Shown in pieces: positions 7,990 to 16,759 of a stretch of 49,581 nt of DNA (positions are counted from its first letter, which is position 1; the number at the start of each line of letters is the position of its first letter). Location: the NCBI GenBank assembly GCA_007695035.1, contig REEO01000038.1, forward strand, positions 1-49,581, in the 5' to 3' direction. The notes under the pieces were generated by a model. The model was not told where the DNA came from and did not search any database. It saw nothing but the letters and a program-made list of their open reading frames with translations. The position numbers and the translations under genes were made by a program. This stretch comes from Saprospirales bacterium (GTDB lineage: Bacteria > Bacteroidota > Bacteroidia > Chitinophagales > Saprospiraceae).

Positions 7990-9669
7990 TTATTCAACCA
8001 CGGTAATTCTTTCAGCCATTTGAGCTTTGCCATCCGAGATAACTACGAAATAGGTGCCTGCGGAATTGGGTTGCCACTGAAGGCTATGAGTTCCAGGGCC
8101 CATACTTGCGCTTGAAGAAATGGTCTCAATTTTCTGTCCAAGTACATTGAAAATTTCAATGGTCAGGGTCTCTCTTTGGTCCAACTCAAGCGAAATATTC
8201 ACCAAATCAGTAGCCGGATTGGGGAAGACGTTGACAGATTCAACAGAGGTCAGTTCCTCCGACACATTGGAAATCAGAGACTCCACACAATCCAGGTATG
8301 CAGGCTTAAAGGAGGCCTGGAATACATCCGGGTTTTGTGAAGCATTGAATCCAACCGCTTCGACGATTATTTCACTTTCTGCCACATTATCCAAATTGGG
8401 GCACACCATTAAAAAGGTGGGAATTCCTCCATTTGGTGATATTTCATGATTGAAAGCATAGTGGGCAAACAGCTGTCTATTGATGATACCCGTGTACTTA
8501 AATTTCGGATAGGTACCACCCCACAAATCGGCCAGGTCATTCATCATTTCGTCTGTATTATCAGTTGGTTCGATGGTAATGCCGTAAACATTAAGAGGGT
8601 GTTCTTCTTCCTCATTAAATTCCTGGTAAAATGCATCCAAAGCTGGCACACTGAACTCACAGGGAGGACACCATGAGGCCAGGAAATCCAAAACTACAAT
8701 TCTTCCAGCTTCCAGATCCTCGTGAATCGAATGGAAGTCACCCTTAGAATCCGTGGCACTAAAATCAGGAATTGCAGGCCAAACATCGAATTGGGCGGAC
8801 AAAGACCGATCAATGTCGTTATCAGGATCAATTCCATTCATCGCTATTATTTCAATCTGCAAACTCTGCGCGTCACCTACTACTAGTTCCAGGGCCTGTT
8901 CGTTCTGGAAACGATAGGTATCATCTGGTAAAATTTCGAGTTCCTCATACACCTCTGTCCAGGATTCATTATTGAAGGTATATTCAATTTCTAATTGCTC
9001 TATCGTTGACAAACCTCTGTTTCTGACGCTCATTTCGATATGGCGCTCACCTCTTAAAGCAACTCCCAGAGAAAGTCCGGGAAGACGAGTATCATCTGCC
9101 CCGGTAACTAATCTTACATCATTCTCCAACCTGGATCCAACAACTAAGTTATTGATCAAAAGAATGAACATGTCATTGGAGTTGTTCCGGAATGCGAGGT
9201 GCACCGAGTCGCCCACAAAATCGTCCAGTCCAACACTGCGCTCCTGCCAGGAGGTCATTTCAGCTCCGATTTCAAATAGCAAAACATCGAAGTCCTCCTT
9301 TTCATTTCCTGTAGTTGAAGCCCAAACCTGGTACCCATCGGGGAAACTTCCATCAACAGCTTGTGCTTCCCAAAACAGTTCCAATCCCTCCTCCGGGATT
9401 TCCAATCTAGGCAATATCATCCACGCATCGGCCTGTCCTGCAGGTTGGAACCAGGAGGTACTGGCTGCGGCATACCCTCCTTCAACTTCTAAAAGGCTCC
9501 AGGCCGGACCAATACCAGCCACATTGGGTGCCGGTGTAGCATCGGTGGCAATGGTGGTAATGCCTTTCCAATCCTGGTCATTAAAGTTGTTCTCGTAAAT
9601 AACTTGTCCGGTGAGTGTAGATGCACCGACAAGTATCATGGCAAATAAACAAGTAAAAATTCTTTTCAT
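7990..9669 (-). CDS. Exported thioredoxin (TlpA-like) protein with T9SS sorting domain
   Basis: 559 aa. Residues 1-21 are a signal peptide. Residues ~24-180 resemble a choice-of-anchor J/cleaved-adhesin jelly-roll domain ('YENNFNDQDWKGITT', 'AWMILPRLEIP'). Residues ~190-295 look like an Ig-like linker. Residues ~300-450 are a thioredoxin fold of the TlpA/redoxin kind with the active-site 'ASWCPPCEFSVPAL' (Cys334, Cys337) and a 'GGIPTFLMVCP' cis-Pro strand. The C-terminal ~80 residues are a type IX sorting domain ('FPNPATDLVNI', 'IFNVLGQKIE', 'GTYFVVISDG'). A complete CxxC on a surface-exported protein suggests extracellular thiol-disulfide chemistry. It has a well-formed promoter upstream and a strong terminator downstream, so it is probably monocistronic. 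Confidence 0.88.
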   Translation of the reverse strand: MKRIFTCLFAMILVGASTLTGQVIYENNFNDQDWKGITTIATDATPAPNVAGIGPAWSLLEVEGGYAAASTSWFQPAGQADAWMILPRLEIPEEGLELFWEAQAVDGSFPDGYQVWASTTGNEKEDFDVLLFEIGAEMTSWQERSVGLDDFVGDSVHLAFRNNSNDMFILLINNLVVGSRLENDVRLVTGADDTRLPGLSLGVALRGERHIEMSVRNRGLSTIEQLEIEYTFNNESWTEVYEELEILPDDTYRFQNEQALELVVGDAQSLQIEIIAMNGIDPDNDIDRSLSAQFDVWPAIPDFSATDSKGDFHSIHEDLEAGRIVVLDFLASWCPPCEFSVPALDAFYQEFNEEEEHPLNVYGITIEPTDNTDEMMNDLADLWGGTYPKFKYTGIINRQLFAHYAFNHEISPNGGIPTFLMVCPNLDNVAESEIIVEAVGFNASQNPDVFQASFKPAYLDCVESLISNVSEELTSVESVNVFPNPATDLVNISLELDQRETLTIEIFNVLGQKIETISSSASMGPGTHSLQWQPNSAGTYFVVISDGKAQMAERITVVE

Positions 9670-9709
9670 TGAGCAGATATTTAAAAGTTAATCAAAATAT
9701 TATCACCAA

Positions 9710-9739
9710 CAAATATAGCTATAATATTGCTTTGCGCAA
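9710..9739 (-). promoter_or_regulatory. Bacteroidota-type promoter for the thioredoxin T9SS gene
   Basis: On the minus strand TTG (9739-9737), exactly 19 nt of spacer, then TATATTTG (9717-9710), matching the primary sigma consensus TTG-N19-TAnnTTTG. The start codon is 41 nt further on. This is the best promoter match seen in the window. Confidence 0.6.
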
Positions 9740-9756
9740 CTTTTCGCCAATTTTTT

Positions 9757-11535
9757 TTAGTAATTAACCTCAAAAGAATGTGTACTTTGTCCTCCTTTCT
9801 GGCTGTTGACCGAAACTTCTATTTCTGAAGGGCTGCCTTTTACAAACCATCGAAGATGTACACTTCCCATTCCGCCAATATTAGACACACGCAGCGCTTC
9901 AGGTTCATAAACCTGCTCATCGCCCACAAGCAGGTCGGGGTTTTGCATAACAAATCCAGCTACCACCTCTGCCCCACTTAAGGTAATCACATTCGGAGGA
10001 CTGATTCGGTTTTTTAGATCGTGGCTTGAATGTGTAGGAGTAGCTCTTAGATTGTCAATCGTCAAATTAATTTCCGTTAGGTTTCTACTTATTTCCCGGG
10101 CAGTGGGCTCACGAACGTCTAGCAGGGGCATTTGGTGTGCATGGTAAAGTGTAAAGGCCATATTTCTATGAGCATCTTCCTCCAGTAAAAACCCCGGGTG
10201 GTTTCGCACGTAATTCTTCTTGGGGCCACCAATTTCTATCGGCCCAAACTGCGGGTGATCAAATGGTTCCCACTCCACGTATCCGTCTCCGAAAAGCAGG
10301 TATTTGTCAAATTCATAAAACTGTTTGTTTTCCCATCTCCCAATCTGCTCATCGTCGTGAAATAGCAGGTAAGAAGTCATCAACTCATTTACGAATGAAT
10401 AGACTCCTCGCACTCCGTGAAAGAAATCCACATCCCCGCCAAAGACTGAATACAGGTCTTTATAAACTGTGAGATACCGGTAGCCCGGGACTATCTTTTC
10501 GCCCTTTTCACCTATCAGGTCATAAACCCTCAAATCACTTCGATCGTAGGAATCTCTGTCCTCCTCTGCACCGGGTCCCCTCAAAAACATACCGCCATAG
10601 TTGTGGTAACTCTGTGCCCCTGCAATATTGGGCTTGCTCAATACAAAGTCCTTTACCGCACGGTTTTCCGGGCTTGCGAAGGGGAACATCAGCGCTCCTC
10701 TCTGAACATAATCAGGTTGCCAGTTCCAGCCCCAGTCTCTGTTGGGATCGTAATAACCTGTCCGGTCTTCATTGACGCGGCCATCACCATCCTGGTCAAT
10801 TCCCTCGTATCCCAACAGTTCATATTTCCCTCTTTCTCCCTCAGGGGCACGTATCATTCGAAGCGGGTTATTTGGGTCCTCTATCCACCGCCCATTGGGG
10901 TTTTTTCGCCTCATCATTGTTATGTGGCCATCTCCATTGAGGTCATCAAACCCATCCTCATCGACTTCCCAGTCGCCATCGTCGTCAAACGGCATCAGAC
11001 CGGAGCGCGGGCTATTGGGATTGTTGGGTTCATAAATAAAGTAATCTCTGCCGTCGGGATTGATGGTCGGTAGGATGTAAAAAGTGCGGTCACGCAACAG
11101 ATTGGTGATAAAGGGAATGGTGCCGTGATTTTCCGCCAAATACCAGGCGGTGTACATAGCTATTTCCGTGCCCTGAAGTTCATTAGGGTGTACATTGGCC
11201 TGTATAAAAAATGCTGGTTTGTCATCCGGGTCCCCTTTTTTAAAATCGCTAATGGTCAGGGCCAAAATATCATTACCCTTATAGGATTGACCGATGACCT
11301 CCAGCCTTACCAAATCGGGATGCGCCTCCACCATCCGCTCACAAAAATCCAGTATTTCAGCATTGTCGTGGTAGCGATTCCAGCTCATTTGGACAGCCGG
11401 ATCATGGGGTGTTCCTATGGCTCTCAAACCGGGTTTGCCATCCTGGGCATTTACTGAACTATAAAATCCGGGCAGAATCATCCCGACTGTTAGAAAAATG
11501 ATTGCCAACTTTAGAATTGCCGACCTCATAGGCAT
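9757..11535 (-). CDS. M14-family zinc carboxypeptidase, exported
   Basis: 592 aa from ATG 11535, chosen because GAGG lies 11 nt upstream and it opens a signal peptide; the in-frame TTG at 11562 would add nine residues. The M14 catalytic set is intact: zinc ligands His116 and Glu119 ('NVHPNELQGTE'), 'INPDGRDYF', substrate-binding Asn265-Arg266 ('YDPNRDWGW'), zinc ligand His311 ('SYHNYGGMF') and catalytic Glu384 ('VNELMTSY'). Between the first and second ligands it carries acidic Asp-rich loops ('DDDGDWEVDEDGFDD', 'DQDGDGRVNED') that look like calcium-binding insertions. It is predicted to hydrolyse C-terminal residues of peptides outside the cytoplasm. It follows its inactive-looking paralogue by 49 nt on the same strand. 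Confidence 0.88.
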   Translation of the reverse strand: MPMRSAILKLAIIFLTVGMILPGFYSSVNAQDGKPGLRAIGTPHDPAVQMSWNRYHDNAEILDFCERMVEAHPDLVRLEVIGQSYKGNDILALTISDFKKGDPDDKPAFFIQANVHPNELQGTEIAMYTAWYLAENHGTIPFITNLLRDRTFYILPTINPDGRDYFIYEPNNPNSPRSGLMPFDDDGDWEVDEDGFDDLNGDGHITMMRRKNPNGRWIEDPNNPLRMIRAPEGERGKYELLGYEGIDQDGDGRVNEDRTGYYDPNRDWGWNWQPDYVQRGALMFPFASPENRAVKDFVLSKPNIAGAQSYHNYGGMFLRGPGAEEDRDSYDRSDLRVYDLIGEKGEKIVPGYRYLTVYKDLYSVFGGDVDFFHGVRGVYSFVNELMTSYLLFHDDEQIGRWENKQFYEFDKYLLFGDGYVEWEPFDHPQFGPIEIGGPKKNYVRNHPGFLLEEDAHRNMAFTLYHAHQMPLLDVREPTAREISRNLTEINLTIDNLRATPTHSSHDLKNRISPPNVITLSGAEVVAGFVMQNPDLLVGDEQVYEPEALRVSNIGGMGSVHLRWFVKGSPSEIEVSVNSQKGGQSTHSFEVNY

Positions 11536-11584
11536 ATTAATTTTTTCCTCAAAAATTTTCAAAATTGTACACGGTCTATAATCC

Positions 11585-13234
11585 CTAGCGCAACTCTAAC
11601 TTCACGCTGTCGTCAAATGTCATGGGGTGAGCAGCCTCAATTACTACATTCCCCCTGCCGGAAACCAACCAGTTAAATTCAAAATACTCACCGGGCGCCA
11701 GGCTTTTGTGGAAGTCGCGATAATGTCCAACGAGCAACTCCTGACCTTCCTCCAATAAAATCCTGACCCGAATATCTCTTACCCAACGTGTTCTGTCACC
11801 GAGTGCCGTGCTGGTCGGGAGCAGACCGGTATTCACTACCCTGCCGCGCACCCTGAATACCCTGGTCTCCAATTCCTCCACACGAACATCTTCGATCTTT
11901 AACTTGGGCATTTTTTCTGCAAAACCATGGATGAAGTTGTACTGTTCATCGATGACTTCGACCATGTATTCCGGTGGTGGATTGTGTCGCACAAAAGGCT
12001 TAAAACCACCGACTTCTGCCTTTCTCCCTGGAAAATCCGGGTGGTTTATCTCCGTCCAATCCACGAAATAATCCTCAATCCCCTCATTTTCCGCCCATTT
12101 GATGTACCGGAGGTCATAGTTCTTCAGTAGATCCCTGACTAATCTATTTTCACCGTTTTCATCTATCGTATCCACCGCCATGGGAGGAAGCCAACCTGGG
12201 TTGACAAAACTGAATCTGCAGTAATGAAAGTAGGCCCAACTGCTAAAACTACCCGGTCCCTGGCTCATTTCCGGGGCATCCTCAAAACTGACAACTTCTT
12301 GAAACCATCCGGCTACCTCTTCAGAAACTGCAGCATCGCGCTCTAGCGGCCCGGCAACAACCCGTTGACTAGCTTTCCGGGGGTCGTATGGAACCGGGTG
12401 GCTGAGGTTATTTTCCCTGGTGTAGGAAAACACCGCGTAAATATTCCACCGATCAAATAAAAATTCAGCAAGGGCGCGATTCTCTTCTTCCGACACTGCG
12501 TGTTCCCCCGCTCCGGGTTGAAAGGCTGGGTAATCAAAAGAGAAATTCATGTTGAGATTGATGCCTCCCTCACCATCTTCATTGAACTCTCCATCCTTAT
12601 CCATGTCAACACCTTCGGAGATGAGCCTGTACAACACGGATGTCCCTTTTCGATCCTCCAATGGCACCAACACCCTGTCGTCCTCGTCATGACCGATGTA
12701 ATTTCCCGATGGGTCTTCAATTCTCACTTTGGTGATTAAACCATTACCATCCAGGTCATTGTATGGGTCTTCACTTATTCTGCCATCGCGATCAATGTCC
12801 GTTTCCCTTGCATTGAAATACCGTTCATAGCGCAAATCGCCGTGATATTGAGCATATGCATCGGGACTCAGTACAGGTACGATGTAAAAATAAAAGCGGT
12901 CCATTAGCCGGCTGCCCTTGAGGCCGTCTTCTGTCAGTATTTTCTCGGCAATTCCCAGCACAGTATGGGTTCCCGCAGGATGGGTGCCATCTACCCCTGC
13001 GAGAACGAGGAAACCGGGTGTTAGTTCTTCGTCCCCGCTCCCTACTTTCAGCATCCAAACGTCATTGTCGCCCGGGCTGGTCGCAAGGCTTTTAAGGCTT
13101 GCCTTGTCTGGCGCCAAATTCTTTAGTTCAGTTAATTGTAATTCAATCTCTTCCAGCGTTCTGTAGTCCTCCTGGGAATTCCCAAAAGGCATAAGAGCCC
13201 ATAGGCCAATTAATGATAAAAATAGTACACGCAT
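11585..13234 (-). CDS. M14 carboxypeptidase-like protein with degenerate active site
   Basis: 549 aa, with signal peptide at 1-20. It is a clear paralogue of the next gene by shared order of motifs and Asp-rich loops ('DIDRDGRISEDPYNDLDGNG', 'DMDKDGEFNEDGEGG'). Aligned by eye, catalytic positions are lost: the HxxE zinc motif is 'THPAGTH' (His85 kept, Glu replaced by Gly88); Asn-Arg is 'NLNMNF' (Arg to Met229); the third zinc ligand is 'FSYTREN' (His to Thr272); the catalytic Glu is replaced by Pro346 ('FVNPGW'). The reading frame is intact, so this looks like a maintained non-catalytic protein rather than a pseudogene. A binding or partner role for the active paralogue is an inference. First gene of the two-gene run. 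Confidence 0.82.
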   Translation of the reverse strand: MRVLFLSLIGLWALMPFGNSQEDYRTLEEIELQLTELKNLAPDKASLKSLATSPGDNDVWMLKVGSGDEELTPGFLVLAGVDGTHPAGTHTVLGIAEKILTEDGLKGSRLMDRFYFYIVPVLSPDAYAQYHGDLRYERYFNARETDIDRDGRISEDPYNDLDGNGLITKVRIEDPSGNYIGHDEDDRVLVPLEDRKGTSVLYRLISEGVDMDKDGEFNEDGEGGINLNMNFSFDYPAFQPGAGEHAVSEEENRALAEFLFDRWNIYAVFSYTRENNLSHPVPYDPRKASQRVVAGPLERDAAVSEEVAGWFQEVVSFEDAPEMSQGPGSFSSWAYFHYCRFSFVNPGWLPPMAVDTIDENGENRLVRDLLKNYDLRYIKWAENEGIEDYFVDWTEINHPDFPGRKAEVGGFKPFVRHNPPPEYMVEVIDEQYNFIHGFAEKMPKLKIEDVRVEELETRVFRVRGRVVNTGLLPTSTALGDRTRWVRDIRVRILLEEGQELLVGHYRDFHKSLAPGEYFEFNWLVSGRGNVVIEAAHPMTFDDSVKLELR

Positions 13235-13279
13235 ATTTTTCCCTAATTGAGTAAAGTCAGCGCAAGTTATATAAATTTA

Positions 13280-13325
13280 TATATTTGAGGTCAATTGTGA
13301 CACAATTGCGTTAGCCGTGAGCTAA
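13280..13325 (+). promoter_or_regulatory. Putative promoter with palindromic operator before the FAD oxidoreductase
   Basis: TATATTTG (13280-13287) matches the -7 consensus. Immediately downstream CAATTGTG-A-CACAATTG (13292-13308) is a perfect inverted repeat with 8-bp arms, and TTAGC/GCTAA (13311-13315/13321-13325) forms a second small inverted repeat. The first covers the expected transcription start, a typical repressor position. It lies in the divergent gap between the M14 pair and the oxidoreductase and could control either. The leader to ATG 13408 would be about 115 nt. Confidence 0.4.
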
Positions 13326-13407
13326 TAAACACTAGAAATTTCTATTGTAAGGCTACGTTTTTGAGACCGTCCTGATTAAGTAAATTTTATTACATCCGAA
13401 TTTAGGA

Positions 13408-14802
13408 ATGGGAAAAAAGACAAAGGGAAAACGAATAGCTATAATAGGAAACGGGATAAGTGGTGTAACGGCCGCCAGGTTTATCAGAAAGCAGAGCAAT
13501 TACGAAATTCATATCATTTCAAAAGAGACAGACCATTTTTTTTCTAGAACCGCGCTCATGTATATTTACATGGGCCACATGAAATACGAACATACCAAAC
13601 CATACGAGGATTTTTTCTGGGAGAAGAACCGCATCAATTTGATCAGGGGGGAAGTTTCCCGGCTGGATTTTGAGCAGAAGACCATCCACTTTAATAAAGA
13701 TTTTGGGGAAGAAACCAGCTATCCCGCTCCCGATGAACTCTCCTACGACCTGCTCATCCTGGCAACCGGATCGAAGACGAAATACTACAATTGGCCCGGG
13801 CAGGAACTAAAAGGAGTGAACGGGCTCGTCAGCTATCAGGACCTGGAATACATGGAGAAACAAACCAGGGATATTGAGCGCGGAATAGTTGTAGGTGGTG
13901 GACTCATTGGGGTGGAAATGGCAGAGATGATGGCCAGTCGTAAAATTCCCGTCACTTTTTTGGTGCGCGAACCGCATTTTTTCGGAAATGCCATACCCGA
14001 AGAGGAGGCAAAAATGTTGAGTAACCACATTTTAGATCACGGCATTGACCTCAGGCTAAATACAGAAATCGCTGAAATAAAGGGGAATCAAAACGGCCAC
14101 TGCGAGGCTGTCATTACTACGAAAGGAGAGCAGATAACCTGTCAATTCGCTGGCATCACCACCGGGGTTACGCCCAATGTGGATTTCCTGAGGAATAGTG
14201 GTCTGGAAATAAACCGGGGCATTTTGGTGGATGAGTATCTGAGAACCAACATAGAGGGAGTTTATGCCGCGGGGGATTGTGCCGAATTGAAAAATCCACC
14301 TCCCGGGAGAAAACCCATCGAACCTATATGGTACACCGGACGAATCATGGGAATGACCGTAGCAGCTTCCATTTGTGCAGGACTGACAAAGTACGAACCC
14401 GGCATTTGGTTCAACTCCGCCAAGTTTTTTGACATCGAGTACCAGGTTTACGGCCACGTGCCACCCACCATCCCGGATGACCTAGATTCTTTTTACTGGC
14501 AAGACCAAAAGACCCCCCGCTGTTTCAGATTGGTTTTCACCAAAGGGGAGGAACAAATCACTGGTGTACACGGATTTGGGGTACGTCTGCGGCATGAAGT
14601 TTTTGAAAAATGGATTGCAGATGGAAAAACGGCCGACGAGGTAATGGCCGGACTCGGCGCTGCAATCTTCGAAGCAGAATTTACAAAGGCCATCGAAAAT
14701 GATATGATCAAAGCCTACAACCGGACTCGAAATAAAAATCTGAAACTGCGCCAAAAAAGAGGATGGCGAAGTGCATTAAATGTCCTCACCGGCAAATCAT
14801 AA
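13408..14802 (+). CDS. FAD/NAD(P)-dependent pyridine nucleotide-disulfide-family oxidoreductase
   Basis: 464 aa. FAD-binding 'GNGISG' (14-19), 'LILATGSK' (116-123), a second nucleotide-binding 'VGGGLIGVEMAE' (162-173) and 'YAAGDCAEL' (287-295) define the rubredoxin/ferredoxin/nitrite-reductase-type reductase fold. There is no CxxxxC redox disulfide, so it is not a lipoamide or glutathione reductase. The ~100-residue C-terminal part after ~350 is unassigned. Only 12 nt separate it from the membrane polyferredoxin gene, so the two are surely co-transcribed. It probably passes electrons between NAD(P)H and the iron-sulfur partner. Substrate and direction are unknown. Confidence 0.85.
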   Translation: MGKKTKGKRIAIIGNGISGVTAARFIRKQSNYEIHIISKETDHFFSRTALMYIYMGHMKYEHTKPYEDFFWEKNRINLIRGEVSRLDFEQKTIHFNKDFGEETSYPAPDELSYDLLILATGSKTKYYNWPGQELKGVNGLVSYQDLEYMEKQTRDIERGIVVGGGLIGVEMAEMMASRKIPVTFLVREPHFFGNAIPEEEAKMLSNHILDHGIDLRLNTEIAEIKGNQNGHCEAVITTKGEQITCQFAGITTGVTPNVDFLRNSGLEINRGILVDEYLRTNIEGVYAAGDCAELKNPPPGRKPIEPIWYTGRIMGMTVAASICAGLTKYEPGIWFNSAKFFDIEYQVYGHVPPTIPDDLDSFYWQDQKTPRCFRLVFTKGEEQITGVHGFGVRLRHEVFEKWIADGKTADEVMAGLGAAIFEAEFTKAIENDMIKAYNRTRNKNLKLRQKRGWRSALNVLTGKS

Positions 14803-14814
14803 AAAATTTATTCA

Positions 14815-16197
14815 ATGTCTGACCAAAGTTTATCTATTGCAAATCCAAACCCATTGTTCACCGGCTTCTGGGAGAAATTTGCCCTCGGCATTTTTGCAGT
14901 TGTTCTGCTGTACGTTGTTGTGCTTATGTCAGGTACTGATCCATTGGGATCCTTGCGTTCCTTTTGGGCCATTTCCATTGCTCTTACCGGTGCCACTTTG
15001 CTGTTCACCTGGCAAAAATATCGGAAAACCACCCCCGGCATAAAAAACGATGGGGTTTGGTTTAGCGGGATGATGGCAAGAGGTGCTATCGGCTGGATAC
15101 TGGGTATTTTCCTGACCGGCTTTTACGTGCTGTTGTACTGGTTTCCCGAAACCCTCGGAATAGGTCAGGGTGCGGACGGCAGCAATGTAGGGCTGATTGC
15201 CGTTTTTGACCCTTTCAGTTACTGGATAAAGGGTCAGCCTGCCAGCGAGTGGTTTATGTACGGCTTTTTCTATTCCGTGGCCATTTTACTGATGGGAATT
15301 AAGTTCCTGGTAAAATACAGGCACAGCAGCTACCACCAGATCAGAACCTTTTCAGTCATATTCTTTCAATTGGCCTTTGCCTTTACCATCCCCGAGATAC
15401 TTTTGAGCCTGAATATGCCATACAACAATTTCTTCAACATGTGGCCGCTGAACTACTATTTCTTCTTCGATTGGAATATCAACCAAATGATGGAGGCCGG
15501 TACCCTCGGGATTTTCATGCTGGGCTGGGGAATCGCTCTGGTGCTGATAATCTCTCCACTGCTCACTTATTTTTACGGAAAGCGCTGGTACTGCAGTTGG
15601 GTCTGCGGTTGTGGCGGGTTGGCTGAAACAGCAGGGGACCCCTTCAGACATCTGTCCGACAAATCCCTCAAGGCATGGAAAATTGAGCGGTGGATGGTAC
15701 ACCTGGTGCTGGTATTTGCAGTGGTCATGACTGCCCTGGTTTTTTACTCCTTTTTCAGTGGAAAGTCCAGTATTTGGATTTTTGACAGTTACCAGATCAG
15801 AGCCTGGTATGGGTTTCTAATCGGAGCTGCTTTCTCGGGGGTTGTAGGGGTTGGGTTCTACCCCATCATGGGAAGCAGGGTCTGGTGTCGGTTTGGCTGT
15901 CCGGCCGCAGCTATATTGGGTATTCAGCAGCGGTATTTCAGCAGATTCAGAATTACCTCGAATGGCAGCCAGTGCATCTCCTGCGGCAATTGCAGCACTT
16001 ATTGCGAAATGGGAATAGATGTCAAATGGTACGCACAGAGAGGCCAGGATATTGTCCGCGCATCCTGCGTTGGGTGTGGCATCTGTGCATCTGTTTGCCC
16101 ACGGGGTGTACTACGACTCGAAAACGGACCGGAAATCAACCAAAGGGCCTCCGAACAACGGGTAATTACCGTTCAGGGATTGAAGATGGATGTCTGA
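14815..16197 (+). CDS. Membrane polyferredoxin (NapH/NosR/CcoG-like) with two 4Fe-4S motifs
   Basis: 460 aa with about six to eight hydrophobic helices (for example 22-39, 91-109, 148-164, 230-252, 295-312, 332-350). Cysteine motifs: 'CSWVCGCGG' (Cys260, 264, 266) and 'CRFGCP' (Cys358, 362), which occupy the positions of the CxxxCP pairs of NosR/NapH; then two ferredoxin motifs 'CISCGNCSTYC' (Cys387, 390, 393, 397) and 'CVGCGICASVCP' (Cys418, 421, 424, 428). The first pair lacks the usual Pro after the second Cys. Family members move electrons across or along the cytoplasmic membrane. The paired upstream flavoprotein is the likely electron partner. No terminal reductase gene is nearby. Confidence 0.87.
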   Translation: MSDQSLSIANPNPLFTGFWEKFALGIFAVVLLYVVVLMSGTDPLGSLRSFWAISIALTGATLLFTWQKYRKTTPGIKNDGVWFSGMMARGAIGWILGIFLTGFYVLLYWFPETLGIGQGADGSNVGLIAVFDPFSYWIKGQPASEWFMYGFFYSVAILLMGIKFLVKYRHSSYHQIRTFSVIFFQLAFAFTIPEILLSLNMPYNNFFNMWPLNYYFFFDWNINQMMEAGTLGIFMLGWGIALVLIISPLLTYFYGKRWYCSWVCGCGGLAETAGDPFRHLSDKSLKAWKIERWMVHLVLVFAVVMTALVFYSFFSGKSSIWIFDSYQIRAWYGFLIGAAFSGVVGVGFYPIMGSRVWCRFGCPAAAILGIQQRYFSRFRITSNGSQCISCGNCSTYCEMGIDVKWYAQRGQDIVRASCVGCGICASVCPRGVLRLENGPEINQRASEQRVITVQGLKMDV

Positions 16198-16240
16198 TGC
16201 TACCATCATGGAATGGGAGACTGGATTTGGTAAAAAAATT

Positions 16241-16750
16241 TTAGCCGTATATATGCTTGAGGTCTTTTTTCGGATACATGTAATCGGCAAAACGTATATC
16301 CTCATCTTCAAAATTTGACCAGTATTCCGCATAGGATTCCAGAATAGAAATTCCGCAGGTGGGTATGTTGTCAGGGCCTAAATTGGTGAGTTCATCTACC
16401 AGGTAGGTTATCCCGGGGTTGTGGCCAAAAAAAATGGCTGAATTCGCCTCCTCGTCAATTTTGTGGATGTTTTCCAACAGAGTATTCACCGAGGCGTGAT
16501 AAATCGAGTCGCGTACCCTCATTTTTTCCTCAGAAACACTAAACTCATTGAGAAAAAATTTCGCTGTTTGAAGAGCCCTCACCGCGCTGCTGCTCAACCA
16601 GGCATCGGGTAAACCCACCCTTTCTTTCAACAGTGCTGCCATTTTGGGAGCATCCCTGTTTCCGCGTTTATTCAAGGGGCGTTGGTGATCGCCACGACTC
16701 AGATCATCCCAACTCGATTTGGCATGTCTGACTAGTATTAGCTTTTTCAT
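16241..16750 (-). CDS. sixA: SixA-type histidine phosphatase
   Basis: 169 aa from ATG 16750; the longer open frame to 16894 adds 48 residues with no family match, so it is rejected. 'LILVRHAKSSWDD' carries the RHG-type phospho-histidine acceptor (here RHA, as in SixA), 'SSAVRALQTAKFF' the second catalytic arginine, and 'IFFGHNPGITYLVDEL' the second histidine. Family members remove phosphate from phospho-histidine proteins; the substrate here is unknown. It is convergent with the polyferredoxin gene. A -7 box lies just upstream. Confidence 0.9.
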   Translation of the reverse strand: MKKLILVRHAKSSWDDLSRGDHQRPLNKRGNRDAPKMAALLKERVGLPDAWLSSSAVRALQTAKFFLNEFSVSEEKMRVRDSIYHASVNTLLENIHKIDEEANSAIFFGHNPGITYLVDELTNLGPDNIPTCGISILESYAEYWSNFEDEDIRFADYMYPKKDLKHIYG

Positions 16751-16759
16751 CTTTTGGGA

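Noticed and set aside
11585-13234. Calling the degenerate M14 gene a pseudogene
   Set aside because: The frame is complete, with signal peptide and conserved loops; loss is limited to catalytic positions, which points to a maintained non-enzyme.
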